A stretch of 64,000 nucleotides of DNA from Microbacterium hibisci. GTDB taxonomy: Bacteria; Actinomycetota; Actinomycetes; Actinomycetales; Microbacteriaceae. Positions 50,560 to 59,067 of this stretch are shown piece after piece. Where the stretch lies: positions 62,001-126,000 of the forward strand of contig NZ_JADIJC010000010.1 in assembly GCF_015278255.1 (NCBI RefSeq), read 5' to 3'. The notes beneath the pieces were generated by a model. It had not been told where the DNA came from. It saw only the letters and a program-made list of their open reading frames with translations, and did no database searches. Made by a program: the position numbers and the translations under genes. Each line of letters starts with the position of its first letter. The stretch's first letter is position 1.

Positions 50560-51954
50560 ATGACCCGGACCCCCACACAGCGTCTCGTGGCTCCACTCGC
50601 GATGGCGGCGGTGCTCGGCCTGCTGGCCGGCTGTTCCGCCGGCACGTCCGACACCCCTGACTCCGCCACCGAAGAGGCGAGCGGCAGCGTCGTCTTCTGG
50701 ACGCCGCAGACCACGCCCGACCGCCTCGCCGCCCAGGAGGCGGTCGCTGCCGCCTTCACCGAAGAGACCGGCATCGATGTCGAGGTGGTGCCGATGGCCG
50801 GTGCAGATCAGGACCAGGCGCTCGTGACCGGTTCCGCCACCGGCGACGTGCCCGACGTCATTCTGCACTCGTCGAACCAGACCGGCGCCTGGACGTCGCA
50901 GGGCCTGCTGGACGCCGACGCCGCCACCGCGACGGTGGAGGCGCTCGGGCTCGACACCTTCAACGAGCACGCGATCGATGCCGTGACGATCGACGACCGG
51001 ATCTCGGCCGTCCCGAGCGACGGCTGGACTCACCTCATCGCCTACCGAGCCGACCTGCTGGAGCAGGCGGGCGTCGACGTCCCGACGAGCGTCGAAGAAC
51101 TGGCCGACGCCGCCACGACGGTCAAGGAGGAGCTCGGCATCACCGGACTCGCGTTCGGCACCCAGGCGGGCACCGCGTCCGCGACCGAAGGCATCCAGTC
51201 GATCTTCCAGAGCGCGGGCTGCGAACTGGTCGAGGACGGCGAGGTCACGATCGATTCCGACGCGTGCACCGAGGCCGCCGAGCAATTCCTCCAGCTGCGC
51301 GATTCGTCCGTCGCCGGCGACTTCGACGTGACCAGTGCCCGGGCCGCGTACATGAACGGCGACGCCGCCATGCTGCTGTTCTCGACCCACATCCTCGACG
51401 AGCTGGCCGGACTCGACGAGGCGACGCCCGCGACGTGCCCCGACTGCGCCGCGCAGCCGACGTTCCTCGCCGACAACACCGAGTTCGTCACCGTCTTCAA
51501 TGAGGACGACCCGGCGCAATACGGCGCGATTCTGAGCTACGGCATCCCCACGGGCGCCAACACGGCCGCCGCGCAGGAGTACATCGAGTACGTCATGAGC
51601 ACGGGCTACATCGACACTCTCGCGGTCGCGACGGAAGGTCGCATTCCGCTGCGCAACGGCACCGCCGACGACCCGACCGAGTTCATCGAGGCGTGGGGCG
51701 GGTTGGGCATCGGCCCGGGTCAGACCATGACCTCGGTCGAGCTGTACGGCGAGGAGTTCGTCGACGGCATGCGTGACGGCATCAACTCTGTCTACCTCTG
51801 GGGCATGGGGACTCCCGATGCGACGCTCGCCGGCCTGGTGTCCAGTCAGGGTGTGCTGTCGGGGCAGATCGACCAGCTCTACAACGGGGTTCCCGCCGAT
51901 GAGGTGACAGCCGCGATGAAGGCGGCCGTCGAGGAGGTACAGGCGGGCCTGTGA
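50560..51954 (+). CDS. Extracellular glycan-binding lipoprotein (ABC importer)
   Basis: A 464-residue family 1 solute-binding protein. The lipobox LLAGC gives lipidated C25 after an Ala/Leu signal peptide, followed by a Ser/Thr/Glu linker. The mature domain shows VVFWTPQTTPDRLAAQ, DVPDVILHSSNQTG, YRADLLEQAGVDVPTS and AYMNGDAAMLLFS. Four cysteines (including CPDCA) may form disulfides. It presumably binds the alpha-GlcNAc-containing glycan degraded by the locus. ATG 50560 has GAGGAG 7 nt upstream. Its stop overlaps the next start (GTGA). Confidence 0.93.
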   Translation: MTRTPTQRLVAPLAMAAVLGLLAGCSAGTSDTPDSATEEASGSVVFWTPQTTPDRLAAQEAVAAAFTEETGIDVEVVPMAGADQDQALVTGSATGDVPDVILHSSNQTGAWTSQGLLDADAATATVEALGLDTFNEHAIDAVTIDDRISAVPSDGWTHLIAYRADLLEQAGVDVPTSVEELADAATTVKEELGITGLAFGTQAGTASATEGIQSIFQSAGCELVEDGEVTIDSDACTEAAEQFLQLRDSSVAGDFDVTSARAAYMNGDAAMLLFSTHILDELAGLDEATPATCPDCAAQPTFLADNTEFVTVFNEDDPAQYGAILSYGIPTGANTAAAQEYIEYVMSTGYIDTLAVATEGRIPLRNGTADDPTEFIEAWGGLGIGPGQTMTSVELYGEEFVDGMRDGINSVYLWGMGTPDATLAGLVSSQGVLSGQIDQLYNGVPADEVTAAMKAAVEEVQAGL

Positions 51955-52910
51955 CCACCGGAGTCCTCCGTCACCGCTGGGGGCGGCCTCGCAGCCGCTC
52001 TCAGCGGGACAACCGCAACGGCCTGCTCCTGACCGCCCCGACCTTCCTGGTCATCGTCTTCGCGTCGCTTCTGCCGCTGCTGCTGGTGGTGGTCTTCGCG
52101 TTCAGCGAGATCCGCCTCGTCGACATCCCCCGCCTGGGCACCGAGCCCATCGACTGGTCGCTGGAGAATTTCCGCCGCGCGCTCGCCAATCCCGCCTTCT
52201 GGCGTGCGCTCGGCACGACCCTGCTCTACGCAACGCTCACGATGATCGGCTCTGTCGGGCTCGGCCTCGTCCTGGCGCTGGCTCTGCGCCGGCCCTTCCC
52301 CGGCCGCGGAATCGTCAGGGCGCTGCTGCTGGTCCCGTACGTGCTGCCGGTCATCGCGGCCGTCACGATCTGGCAGACGATGCTCAACCCGCAGTACGGC
52401 GTGATCAACGCGTTCGGACGCGAGGTGATGGGGTGGGAGCAGTCGATCGGCTTCCTCAACACCACCACGACCGAGGTCTGGGGCGTCCCCATCCCGCTGT
52501 CGCTTCTCGTCGTCGTGGCATTCGAGATCTGGACGTCGGCGCCCCTCTCGTTCCTGTTCATCACGGCTCGGCTGCAGGGGGTGTCACCGAACATCGAAGA
52601 GGCCGCGGCGCTGGACGGAGCCAATGGGATGCAGATCATCGGCCGCATCGTCCTGCCTCAGCTCAAGGGCGTCATCCTGCTCCTGTGCCTGCTGCGATTC
52701 ATCTGGACCTTCCAGAGCTTCAGCGAGATCTACCTGCTCACCGAGGGCGCAGGCGGCACCCAGGTCATGGCACTGAAGGTGTACACCGAGCTCGTCACCC
52801 GCGCCGACATCGGCAGCGCCGCCGCCTACGGACTCCTCATGTCAGTCGTGCTCATCTCGCTCCTTGCCGTCTACGTCGCGCTCTCCCGGCGGAAGGTGGA
52901 CCTCGAATGA
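51951..52910 (+). CDS. ABC sugar permease, MalF type, of the GH89 locus
   Basis: A 319-residue six-segment permease. The EAA coupling loop is NIEEAAALDGANGMQIIGRI (about 218-237). The N terminus carries a basic patch (HRWGRPRSRSQRD). GTG 51951 overlaps the lipoprotein stop, and its own stop overlaps the next start (ATGA). Confidence 0.93.
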   Translation: MTTGVLRHRWGRPRSRSQRDNRNGLLLTAPTFLVIVFASLLPLLLVVVFAFSEIRLVDIPRLGTEPIDWSLENFRRALANPAFWRALGTTLLYATLTMIGSVGLGLVLALALRRPFPGRGIVRALLLVPYVLPVIAAVTIWQTMLNPQYGVINAFGREVMGWEQSIGFLNTTTTEVWGVPIPLSLLVVVAFEIWTSAPLSFLFITARLQGVSPNIEEAAALDGANGMQIIGRIVLPQLKGVILLLCLLRFIWTFQSFSEIYLLTEGAGGTQVMALKVYTELVTRADIGSAAAYGLLMSVVLISLLAVYVALSRRKVDLE

Positions 52911-53776
52911 CCCGTCGCCGGTCCGCCTTGCGGCCGCACCCGCTGGCCACCGCCGGACGCGTGGCGATCATCGCGCTCGCGCTGATCGGCGCCCTGGGCC
53001 CCGTCCTGTACGGCTTCGTGCTCTCGCTGCGTCCGTACACGTCGGTCGTGCAGGCGCCGCTGGATCTCATCCCGGCCTGGGACGAGCTCGACTTCTCGGG
53101 CTATACGACGGCGATGCTCGACCCCGCCCAGGGCGGATTCGGTCTCGGGCGGTTCGTCATCAACTCTCTGCTGGTCGCCGCTTGCACGGTGGTGCTGTCG
53201 ATCATCGTCTCGATCCTCGGCGCCTACGCGGCCGCACGACTGCGCTATCGCGGGCGCGGCTTCGTGAACGGCATCATCCTGGGCGTCTACCTGTTCCCCG
53301 GGATCGTGCTGTCGGTCCCGCTGTTCGTTCTGCTCGCGAAAGCGGGTTTGACGGGCTCGCTCGTGGGGCTCTTCCTGGTCTATGTCGCGACGACCGTGCC
53401 GGTGGCCATCTACATGCTGCGCAACTACTTCCAGGCGCTGCCCGAGAGCGTGGAAGAGGCCGCGATCGTGGACGGCGCCTCGCTGCCGCAGATGCTGCGC
53501 AGCGTCGTGCTGCCGATCGCCCTTCCCGGCGTCGTCGCGACCGCCATCTATGTCTTCATGATCGCGTGGAACGAGTACTTCTACGCGCTCCTGTTCCTCG
53601 TGCAGGACCGCGAGCTCTGGACGGCGCCGCTGGGCATCTCGCAGCTGGCCGACTTCAACGTGCCGGTGACCGTGCTGCTGGCCGGCTCGCTCGCCGTCAC
53701 GGCACCGGTCATCGTGCTGTTCTTCGTCGCGCAGCGATACCTCGTCGAAGGTCTCACGGCAGGAGCGGAGAAATGA
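52907..53776 (+). CDS. ABC sugar permease, MalG type, of the GH89 locus
   Basis: A 289-residue six-segment permease. The EAA loop is SVEEAAIVDGASLPQMLRSV (about 184-203), followed by AWNEYFYALLF and the C-terminal VEGLTAGAEK. ATG overlap with both neighbours (ATGA). No ATPase gene is present in the operon. Confidence 0.93.
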   Translation: MTRRRSALRPHPLATAGRVAIIALALIGALGPVLYGFVLSLRPYTSVVQAPLDLIPAWDELDFSGYTTAMLDPAQGGFGLGRFVINSLLVAACTVVLSIIVSILGAYAAARLRYRGRGFVNGIILGVYLFPGIVLSVPLFVLLAKAGLTGSLVGLFLVYVATTVPVAIYMLRNYFQALPESVEEAAIVDGASLPQMLRSVVLPIALPGVVATAIYVFMIAWNEYFYALLFLVQDRELWTAPLGISQLADFNVPVTVLLAGSLAVTAPVIVLFFVAQRYLVEGLTAGAEK

Positions 53777-55161
53777 CCCGACAGCAGCGTCTCGTCGTGA
53801 TCGGGGCCGGTGGCCGCGGGCGCGACGCCTACGGTCGCTGGGTGATCGAGCACCCCGACCGCGCCCGCATCGTCGCGGTGGCCGACGTGTCCGAGCCCCG
53901 ACGCTCGGCTCTGGCCGCCGAGGCCGGCGGAGCCGCCGAGTACGGCGACTGGCGCGATGTCGTGGCGGATCTCGCCGCGCTCCGAGCCGATGGCGTGGTG
54001 ATCGCCGTGCCCGACGCGCTCCACGTCGACGTCGCCGTCGCGGTCGCCGAGGCCGGCATCCCCTTCCTGCTCGAGAAGCCCGCCGCTCCCACCCTCGCCG
54101 AGCTCTCGCGCCTGGCTCGGCACGTCGCGGACACGTCGTCACGGCTCGCGGTGGGCCACGTGCTGAGGTTCACCCCGTTCTGGCGCTCGATCAAGCGCAT
54201 CCTCGACTCGGGCGCGATCGGACGCACGATGACCCTCGAGGTGAGGGAGAACATCGGGTTCTGGCATTTCGCTCACTCCTACGTGCGCGGCAACTGGCGC
54301 AGCACGGCCCGAGCCGGCGCGATGGTGCTCACCAAGACGTCGCACGACCTCGACCTCATCCGGTGGCTCGCCGGCTCCGCGCCCGACTCGGTGTACAGCA
54401 TCGGTGAGCTGACATGGTTCCGTCCCGAGAACGCCCCTCCCGGCGCGCCGCAGTTCTGCCTCGACGGCTGCCCCGTGGCCGACAGCTGCCCGTTCTACGC
54501 ACCCCGCTATTACGTCGACGCCCTCGCGGGCGTGTCAGGTCATCCCGTGCACCTGCTGGGCGCGGACACTTCCCCGGCGGGCCGTCTCGCAGCGCTGCGC
54601 ACGGGCGACTACGGGCGCTGCGTGTACCGCAGCGACAACGACGTCGCCGATCATCAGCAGACGACCATGATGTTCCCGGGCGGCCTCACGGCCACGCTCA
54701 CCGCATCCGCGTTCACCGCCGAGAACACCCGCAACGTGGCCATCACCGGCTCGGCCGGACAGCTCACGGGTCACATGGAGAGCGGCGAGATCGTCGTGGA
54801 CCTGTTCTCGCCGACGGCGACGCTCCCCCACGATCTGCCGCTCGCCTCGCACACCGCTGAGACCAGGCAGCCGATGGGACACCGGCGGCACACGCTTCAC
54901 GTCGCGATGCCCAACGCCGACCTGGGCGACCACGCCGGTCATGCCGGAGGCGACGCGGCCCTCATGGCCGAATTCGTCGACGCACTGGTCGCCGGGACGG
55001 TCGGAGCGGGAGAGCTCTCGTTCGCCACGGCGCTCGACAGCCACCTCATCGCGTTCGCCGCCGAAGAGTCCCGCCTATCGGGCACCCCCGTCGACTTCGC
55101 CGCGTGGACCTCGCGGCTCGACATCGCCCCGTCGCCGAAGGAGTCGCCGACGCATGAGTGA
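53773..55161 (+). CDS. Gfo/Idh/MocA family oxidoreductase
   Basis: A 462-residue NAD(P)-dependent sugar oxidoreductase. The Rossmann motif is VVIGAGGRGRD (about 8-18), the conserved EKPAAPTL is at about 97-104, and the C-terminal domain starts with GHVLRFTPFW. An insertion with four or more cysteines (CLDGCPVADSCPFYAPRYY, then GRCVYRSDND) recalls the Cys-rich insert of some Gfo/Idh sugar dehydrogenases and could bind a metal. Such enzymes act on sugar acids or, with bound NAD, as glycosidases or epimerases. In this operon it may process hexuronic or aminosugar units. ATGA overlap with the permease; stop overlaps the GH89 start by 8 bases. Confidence 0.9.
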   Translation: MTRQQRLVVIGAGGRGRDAYGRWVIEHPDRARIVAVADVSEPRRSALAAEAGGAAEYGDWRDVVADLAALRADGVVIAVPDALHVDVAVAVAEAGIPFLLEKPAAPTLAELSRLARHVADTSSRLAVGHVLRFTPFWRSIKRILDSGAIGRTMTLEVRENIGFWHFAHSYVRGNWRSTARAGAMVLTKTSHDLDLIRWLAGSAPDSVYSIGELTWFRPENAPPGAPQFCLDGCPVADSCPFYAPRYYVDALAGVSGHPVHLLGADTSPAGRLAALRTGDYGRCVYRSDNDVADHQQTTMMFPGGLTATLTASAFTAENTRNVAITGSAGQLTGHMESGEIVVDLFSPTATLPHDLPLASHTAETRQPMGHRRHTLHVAMPNADLGDHAGHAGGDAALMAEFVDALVAGTVGAGELSFATALDSHLIAFAAEESRLSGTPVDFAAWTSRLDIAPSPKESPTHE

Positions 55162-57334
55162 GCCGGAGTTCGCGAGCGCCCTGCGCCGCCTGATCGCCCG
55201 CGCCGGCGGCGATGCGTCGCGGGTCCGCGTCGAGCAACAACCTCGGATCGGGGATGCCGCAGCCACCGGCTCGTTCCACGCCGACGGCGGTACCCTCACG
55301 CTGCGGGCAACGGACCTCGTCGCGGCGGCGAGCGCGTTCGCGCACTACCTGCAGTCCCACGGACAGCGCCTCACGTGGGAGTCCCCGGTCATCGCGCCCC
55401 GCTGGGACGCCTGGCCCGATGCCCCGGAGACGGCGCAGGCGACGGGCTTCGGCATCCGCTATCACCTCAACGTCGTGACGCACGGCTACTCGACGGCGTA
55501 CTGGGACTGGGCGCGCTGGGAGAGGGAGCTCGACTGGATGGCCCTGCACGGGGTGACCCATCCGCTCGTCCTCACGGCGTACGAGGTCGTTCTGGCGGAG
55601 GCGCTGTACCGCTCGGGTGTGGGCGCGGACGAGGCCCGCGCCTGGGTGGGCGGCGCCGCCACGATCCCTTGGATGGCGATGGGCGGACTGCACGACTTCG
55701 GGGGCCCGTTGTCGCCGACGTGGGCGACGCGACGCGTGGAGCTCGCGCGCCGCATCCTCGCCCGCACCCGCGACCTGGGGATGACGCCCGTGCTGCCGGT
55801 TACCGGCGGGCACGTGCCCGCGTCGCTCGCGGGCGAGGGGTCGGCAGAGATCGACTGGCAAGGGTGGCGGACCCCCCTGCTGGCCCCGGCATCCCCCGAC
55901 TATGCGAACTTCGCGCGCACCTTCCTCGAGGCGCAGCGCGATCTGCTCGGCGACGCGGGGGCGCAGCCGTGGTTCGCCGTCGACCCGTACATCGAGTCGC
56001 TCCCGCCATCCGGCGATCTCGACGACCTCGCCCGCGCAGGGGCCGGCGTGCACCGGGCATTGACGTCGGTGCATCCTCGGGCGACGTGGCTGCTGCAAGG
56101 CTGGCCTTTCCACTATCACCGCGGGTTCTGGTCGCGGGAGCGGATCGCGGCCTACCTGTCGGGCGTTCCCCGCGAGCGACTCGTGCTGATCGACCTGTGG
56201 GGCGAACACGCACCGATGTGGCGCGAGGGCATGCACGGGCGGCGATGGCTCTGGACCGCCGTCCACAACTTCGGCGGGCGCTTCGCTCTGTTCGGGGATG
56301 TGCGTGGTCTCGCCCGAGACATCGCAGAGCTCGCGGCGCGGCATCCGGATGGCCTGGAAGGCGTGGGACTCGCACCTGAGGCGATCGAGAACAACACGGT
56401 GTTCTACGAGGCCGCCGCCGACGCCGTATGGCGCGAGCTCGACGTCGACGAGTGGCTCGCGGAATTCGCCGTGCAGCGGTACGGCGTCGACGACCCGGGC
56501 GCCCGCGAGGCGTGGCGGCTGCTCGGCGCGACTCTGTATGCCCCGGGCCGCACCCGGTCCATCCCCTCCCCCGTGATCGCGCGCCCGTGGACCGCGTCGG
56601 CGCCGTTCGCGACGCAGCGTCTCGCCGGCGAGGCGCTGCCGGCCGAGCCCGCGCGGATGTCGGCCAACATCGACGCCGAGAACGATCCCGCCGTGGAGGG
56701 CGACCTTCCGGCCATCGCGCGCGCCGCGCGACTGCTCATCGGCCTGGATGAGCTCGCCGTGCATCGCGACGCGCTCGAGCGCGATGTCGTCGAACTCACG
56801 GGGCACGTCGTGGCTCAGCAGTTCCGGCAGCACATCCGCGGGGTACTCGGTGCGTGGCGTCAGCACGATGCCCCTGCGTTGCGTGACCATGCGATGCGGC
56901 TGCAGGACGACCTGCGCGCCCTCGACGACCTCGTCGCCACGCGGCCGGAGTCACGTGCGTCGACGTGGATCACGGCAGCCCGCTCGTGGGGCGGCGATCC
57001 TGACGAGGCCGACATCATGGAACACGACGCCCGGAGCCTCGTTTCGGTCTGGGGCCATCAGACCAGCGGCCTGCACGACTACTCCGGCCGCCACTGGTCC
57101 GGACTCGTGCGCGACCTGTACGCGCCGCGCTGGGCGGCGTGGACGGATTGGCTCGCGGACGCCGCCGAGCGCGGCAGCGCACCGGACGAGCGCGCGCTTC
57201 AGGAGCGGATCGTGCACCTCGAGGAGTCGTGGCGCACCGCGGTCGGAAGCGAAGACGGGTCGAGCGCCGCACCTCTAACTGTCGCCGCGGCCACCCTCGA
57301 CCGGCTCGGACTCTGTGCGGGGGCGAAACCGTGA
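55154..57334 (+). CDS. Alpha-N-acetylglucosaminidase, GH89
   Basis: A 726-residue family 89 glycosidase that removes terminal alpha-linked GlcNAc, as in heparan sulfate or gastric-mucin O-glycans. An N-terminal small domain (about 1-95) precedes the barrel with the signature TAYWDWARWERELDWMAL (115-131). By alignment with human NAGLU and CpGH89 the acid/base is E281 (DPYIES) and the nucleophile E409 (GLAPEAIENN); AVHNFGGRFALFG (369-381) is also conserved. An all-helical C-terminal domain follows. There is no signal peptide, unlike the secreted clostridial enzyme. AAGGAG lies 10 nt before ATG 55154. Confidence 0.93.
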   Translation: MSEPEFASALRRLIARAGGDASRVRVEQQPRIGDAAATGSFHADGGTLTLRATDLVAAASAFAHYLQSHGQRLTWESPVIAPRWDAWPDAPETAQATGFGIRYHLNVVTHGYSTAYWDWARWERELDWMALHGVTHPLVLTAYEVVLAEALYRSGVGADEARAWVGGAATIPWMAMGGLHDFGGPLSPTWATRRVELARRILARTRDLGMTPVLPVTGGHVPASLAGEGSAEIDWQGWRTPLLAPASPDYANFARTFLEAQRDLLGDAGAQPWFAVDPYIESLPPSGDLDDLARAGAGVHRALTSVHPRATWLLQGWPFHYHRGFWSRERIAAYLSGVPRERLVLIDLWGEHAPMWREGMHGRRWLWTAVHNFGGRFALFGDVRGLARDIAELAARHPDGLEGVGLAPEAIENNTVFYEAAADAVWRELDVDEWLAEFAVQRYGVDDPGAREAWRLLGATLYAPGRTRSIPSPVIARPWTASAPFATQRLAGEALPAEPARMSANIDAENDPAVEGDLPAIARAARLLIGLDELAVHRDALERDVVELTGHVVAQQFRQHIRGVLGAWRQHDAPALRDHAMRLQDDLRALDDLVATRPESRASTWITAARSWGGDPDEADIMEHDARSLVSVWGHQTSGLHDYSGRHWSGLVRDLYAPRWAAWTDWLADAAERGSAPDERALQERIVHLEESWRTAVGSEDGSSAAPLTVAAATLDRLGLCAGAKP

Positions 57335-58827
57335 TCACCCGACCGAACGTCCTGCTCATCGTCACCGATCAGCAGCGCTGGGACTCCCTCTCGTGCGAAG
57401 GCGGCTTCGCCCCGACCGCGAACCTCGACCACATCGCCGCTGCCGGCACGCGGTTCCGCAGCGCCTACTCGTGCACGCCGTCGTGCACGCCCGCGCGCGC
57501 ATCGCTGCTCACCGGCCGCGATCCGTGGCGCACCGGCATCCTCGGCATGGGGCCGGGGCAGCCGCCGCTCGCGGGACTGACCGACACCCTCCCCGAGGTG
57601 CTGGGCAGAGCCGGCTACCAGACGCACGGCGTGGGCAAGATGCACTTCACGCCGCAGCGCGCACGCTACGGGTTCGACGAGACAGTACTGGACGAGTCGC
57701 TGCGGGTGCAGGACGACCGCTTCGTGTCGGACTACACGGCGTGGTTCGAGCGCAACGCCCCTGCCGATGTGAAGCAGGCCGATCACGGGGTCGACGTCAA
57801 TTCTTGGATGGCGCGCCCCTCCCACGTGCCCGAGCACCTGCACCCCTCGACATGGACTGCGACCGAATCGATCCGCTTCCTCGAGCGGCGGGACCCCACC
57901 CGGCCGTTCTTCCTCATGACGTCGTTCGCGCGTCCCCACTCGCCTTACGATCCCCCGGCGTTCCACTACGAGCACAACCTCGAGCGAGGGCGCGCCGGGA
58001 TGATCCCCGATCCGGCGGTGGGCGATTGGGCGCGCATCCACGACATCGAGGGCCGCGGACGGGCGGACGTGAACGGGTGGCGCGGCCGACGCAGCGATGA
58101 CGAGATCCGGCGGGCCCGCGCCGGCTATGCCGGCCTCATCCATCACATCGACGACCAGATCGGCCGCCTGATGCGCGTCCTCCGGGACCGCCGACTGGAC
58201 GACGACACGATGATCGTCTTCGTCTCGGACCACGGCGACATGCTCGGAGATCACCATCTGTGGCGCAAGACCTACGCGTACGAGGGGTCCGCCCACGTGC
58301 CGCTGCTCGTGCGCCTGCCCGCCGCGCTGCGCACCGACGCCGACGCACGCACGGCCGACGAGCCGGTGTGCCTGCAGGACGTCATGCCCACGGTGCTCGA
58401 CGTGTGCGCCGTCGAGGCGCCCACCGGCATGGACGGCCGGAGCGTGCTCCCGCTCATCCGCGGCGGCGCACCCTGGCGCGACGTCGTGCACGGAGAGCAC
58501 TCCATCTGCTACGACCCGTCGCAGGAGACGCAGTTCCTCACCGACGGTCGCTGGAAGTTCGTGTGGTTCCCGCGCAACGCTCCCGGCGCACCCGCGGAAC
58601 AGCTGTTCGATCTCTCCGCCGACCCTTACGAACGACACGATCTCGCCATGCGAGCGGAGTACGCATCGGACGTGCGCCGGTGGCGCCGGCGCCTGGCCGA
58701 GATCCTCGCCGCGCGCGATGCCGGCTTGGTCGACAAGCGCGTCCTCGTCCCGCAACACGGTCGGCCGCCGCTCGTCTCGCCGGCAGCCGCGGACCGCCGC
58801 CCGCCGACCCCCTCATCAGCCCCGTGA
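57331..58827 (+). CDS. Sulfatase (formylglycine type)
   Basis: A 498-residue sulfatase. The metal motif is LIVTDQQR (9-16, D13). The formylglycine site CTPARASLLTG starts at C52, so a formylglycine-generating enzyme from elsewhere in the genome is needed. KMHFTP, RPHSPYDPP and FVSDHGDMLGDHHLWRK (in parts) supply the remaining metal and substrate residues. There is no signal peptide, so desulfation is cytoplasmic. It probably removes sulfate from GlcNAc or an adjoining residue of the imported glycan; the exact S1 subfamily cannot be set by eye. GTG 57331 overlaps the GH89 stop (GTGA). Last gene of the operon. Confidence 0.92.
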   Translation: MITRPNVLLIVTDQQRWDSLSCEGGFAPTANLDHIAAAGTRFRSAYSCTPSCTPARASLLTGRDPWRTGILGMGPGQPPLAGLTDTLPEVLGRAGYQTHGVGKMHFTPQRARYGFDETVLDESLRVQDDRFVSDYTAWFERNAPADVKQADHGVDVNSWMARPSHVPEHLHPSTWTATESIRFLERRDPTRPFFLMTSFARPHSPYDPPAFHYEHNLERGRAGMIPDPAVGDWARIHDIEGRGRADVNGWRGRRSDDEIRRARAGYAGLIHHIDDQIGRLMRVLRDRRLDDDTMIVFVSDHGDMLGDHHLWRKTYAYEGSAHVPLLVRLPAALRTDADARTADEPVCLQDVMPTVLDVCAVEAPTGMDGRSVLPLIRGGAPWRDVVHGEHSICYDPSQETQFLTDGRWKFVWFPRNAPGAPAEQLFDLSADPYERHDLAMRAEYASDVRRWRRRLAEILAARDAGLVDKRVLVPQHGRPPLVSPAAADRRPPTPSSAP

Positions 58828-59018
58828 CCTCGGACGCGACCGGATGCCGCGGGCCGAGGCATCCGCTCCCCCCATCCGCCGAGCCAGGGGCTGACCGGCG
58901 AAACCGTCGTGCCCTCACCGAAACAGGGCATTCCCGCCGAAACCGGTGACGACGTCCTCGGTCTCGCCGGAAATCCCTTGGCTCGACGACATCGACGGAC
59001 AGTCACCACGGCAGCCGT
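58828..59018. other. Convergent intergenic region with phased CGAAAC repeats
   Basis: Between the sulfatase and pfkA stops. A GGATGCC hairpin (58841-58865, 8-bp stem) probably ends the sugar operon. TGCCCT (58910-58915) and AGGGCA (58925-58930) form a second small hairpin. CGAAAC occurs three times in direct orientation at 58899, 58919 and 58938, spaced 20 and 19 bp. No gene is supported here. Confidence 0.45.
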
Positions 59019-59059
59019 GCGGACTGCGGATGCCTCGGCGCGAGGCATCCGCTGTCCGC
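59019..59059. terminator. Terminator after pfkA
   Basis: A 12-bp perfect stem (59026-59037 with 59041-59052, arms GCGGATGCCTCG and complement) is extended past one mismatch by GCGGAC/GTCCGC, with a 3-nt loop. It lies 8 bp beyond the pfkA stop on the minus strand. Confidence 0.75.
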
Positions 59060-59067
59060 AGGCGGGC

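Noticed and set aside
58899..58943. CGAAAC repeats as a CRISPR-like array
   Set aside because: Repeat units are only 6 nt with 13-14 nt between them and no cas genes are near; not an array.
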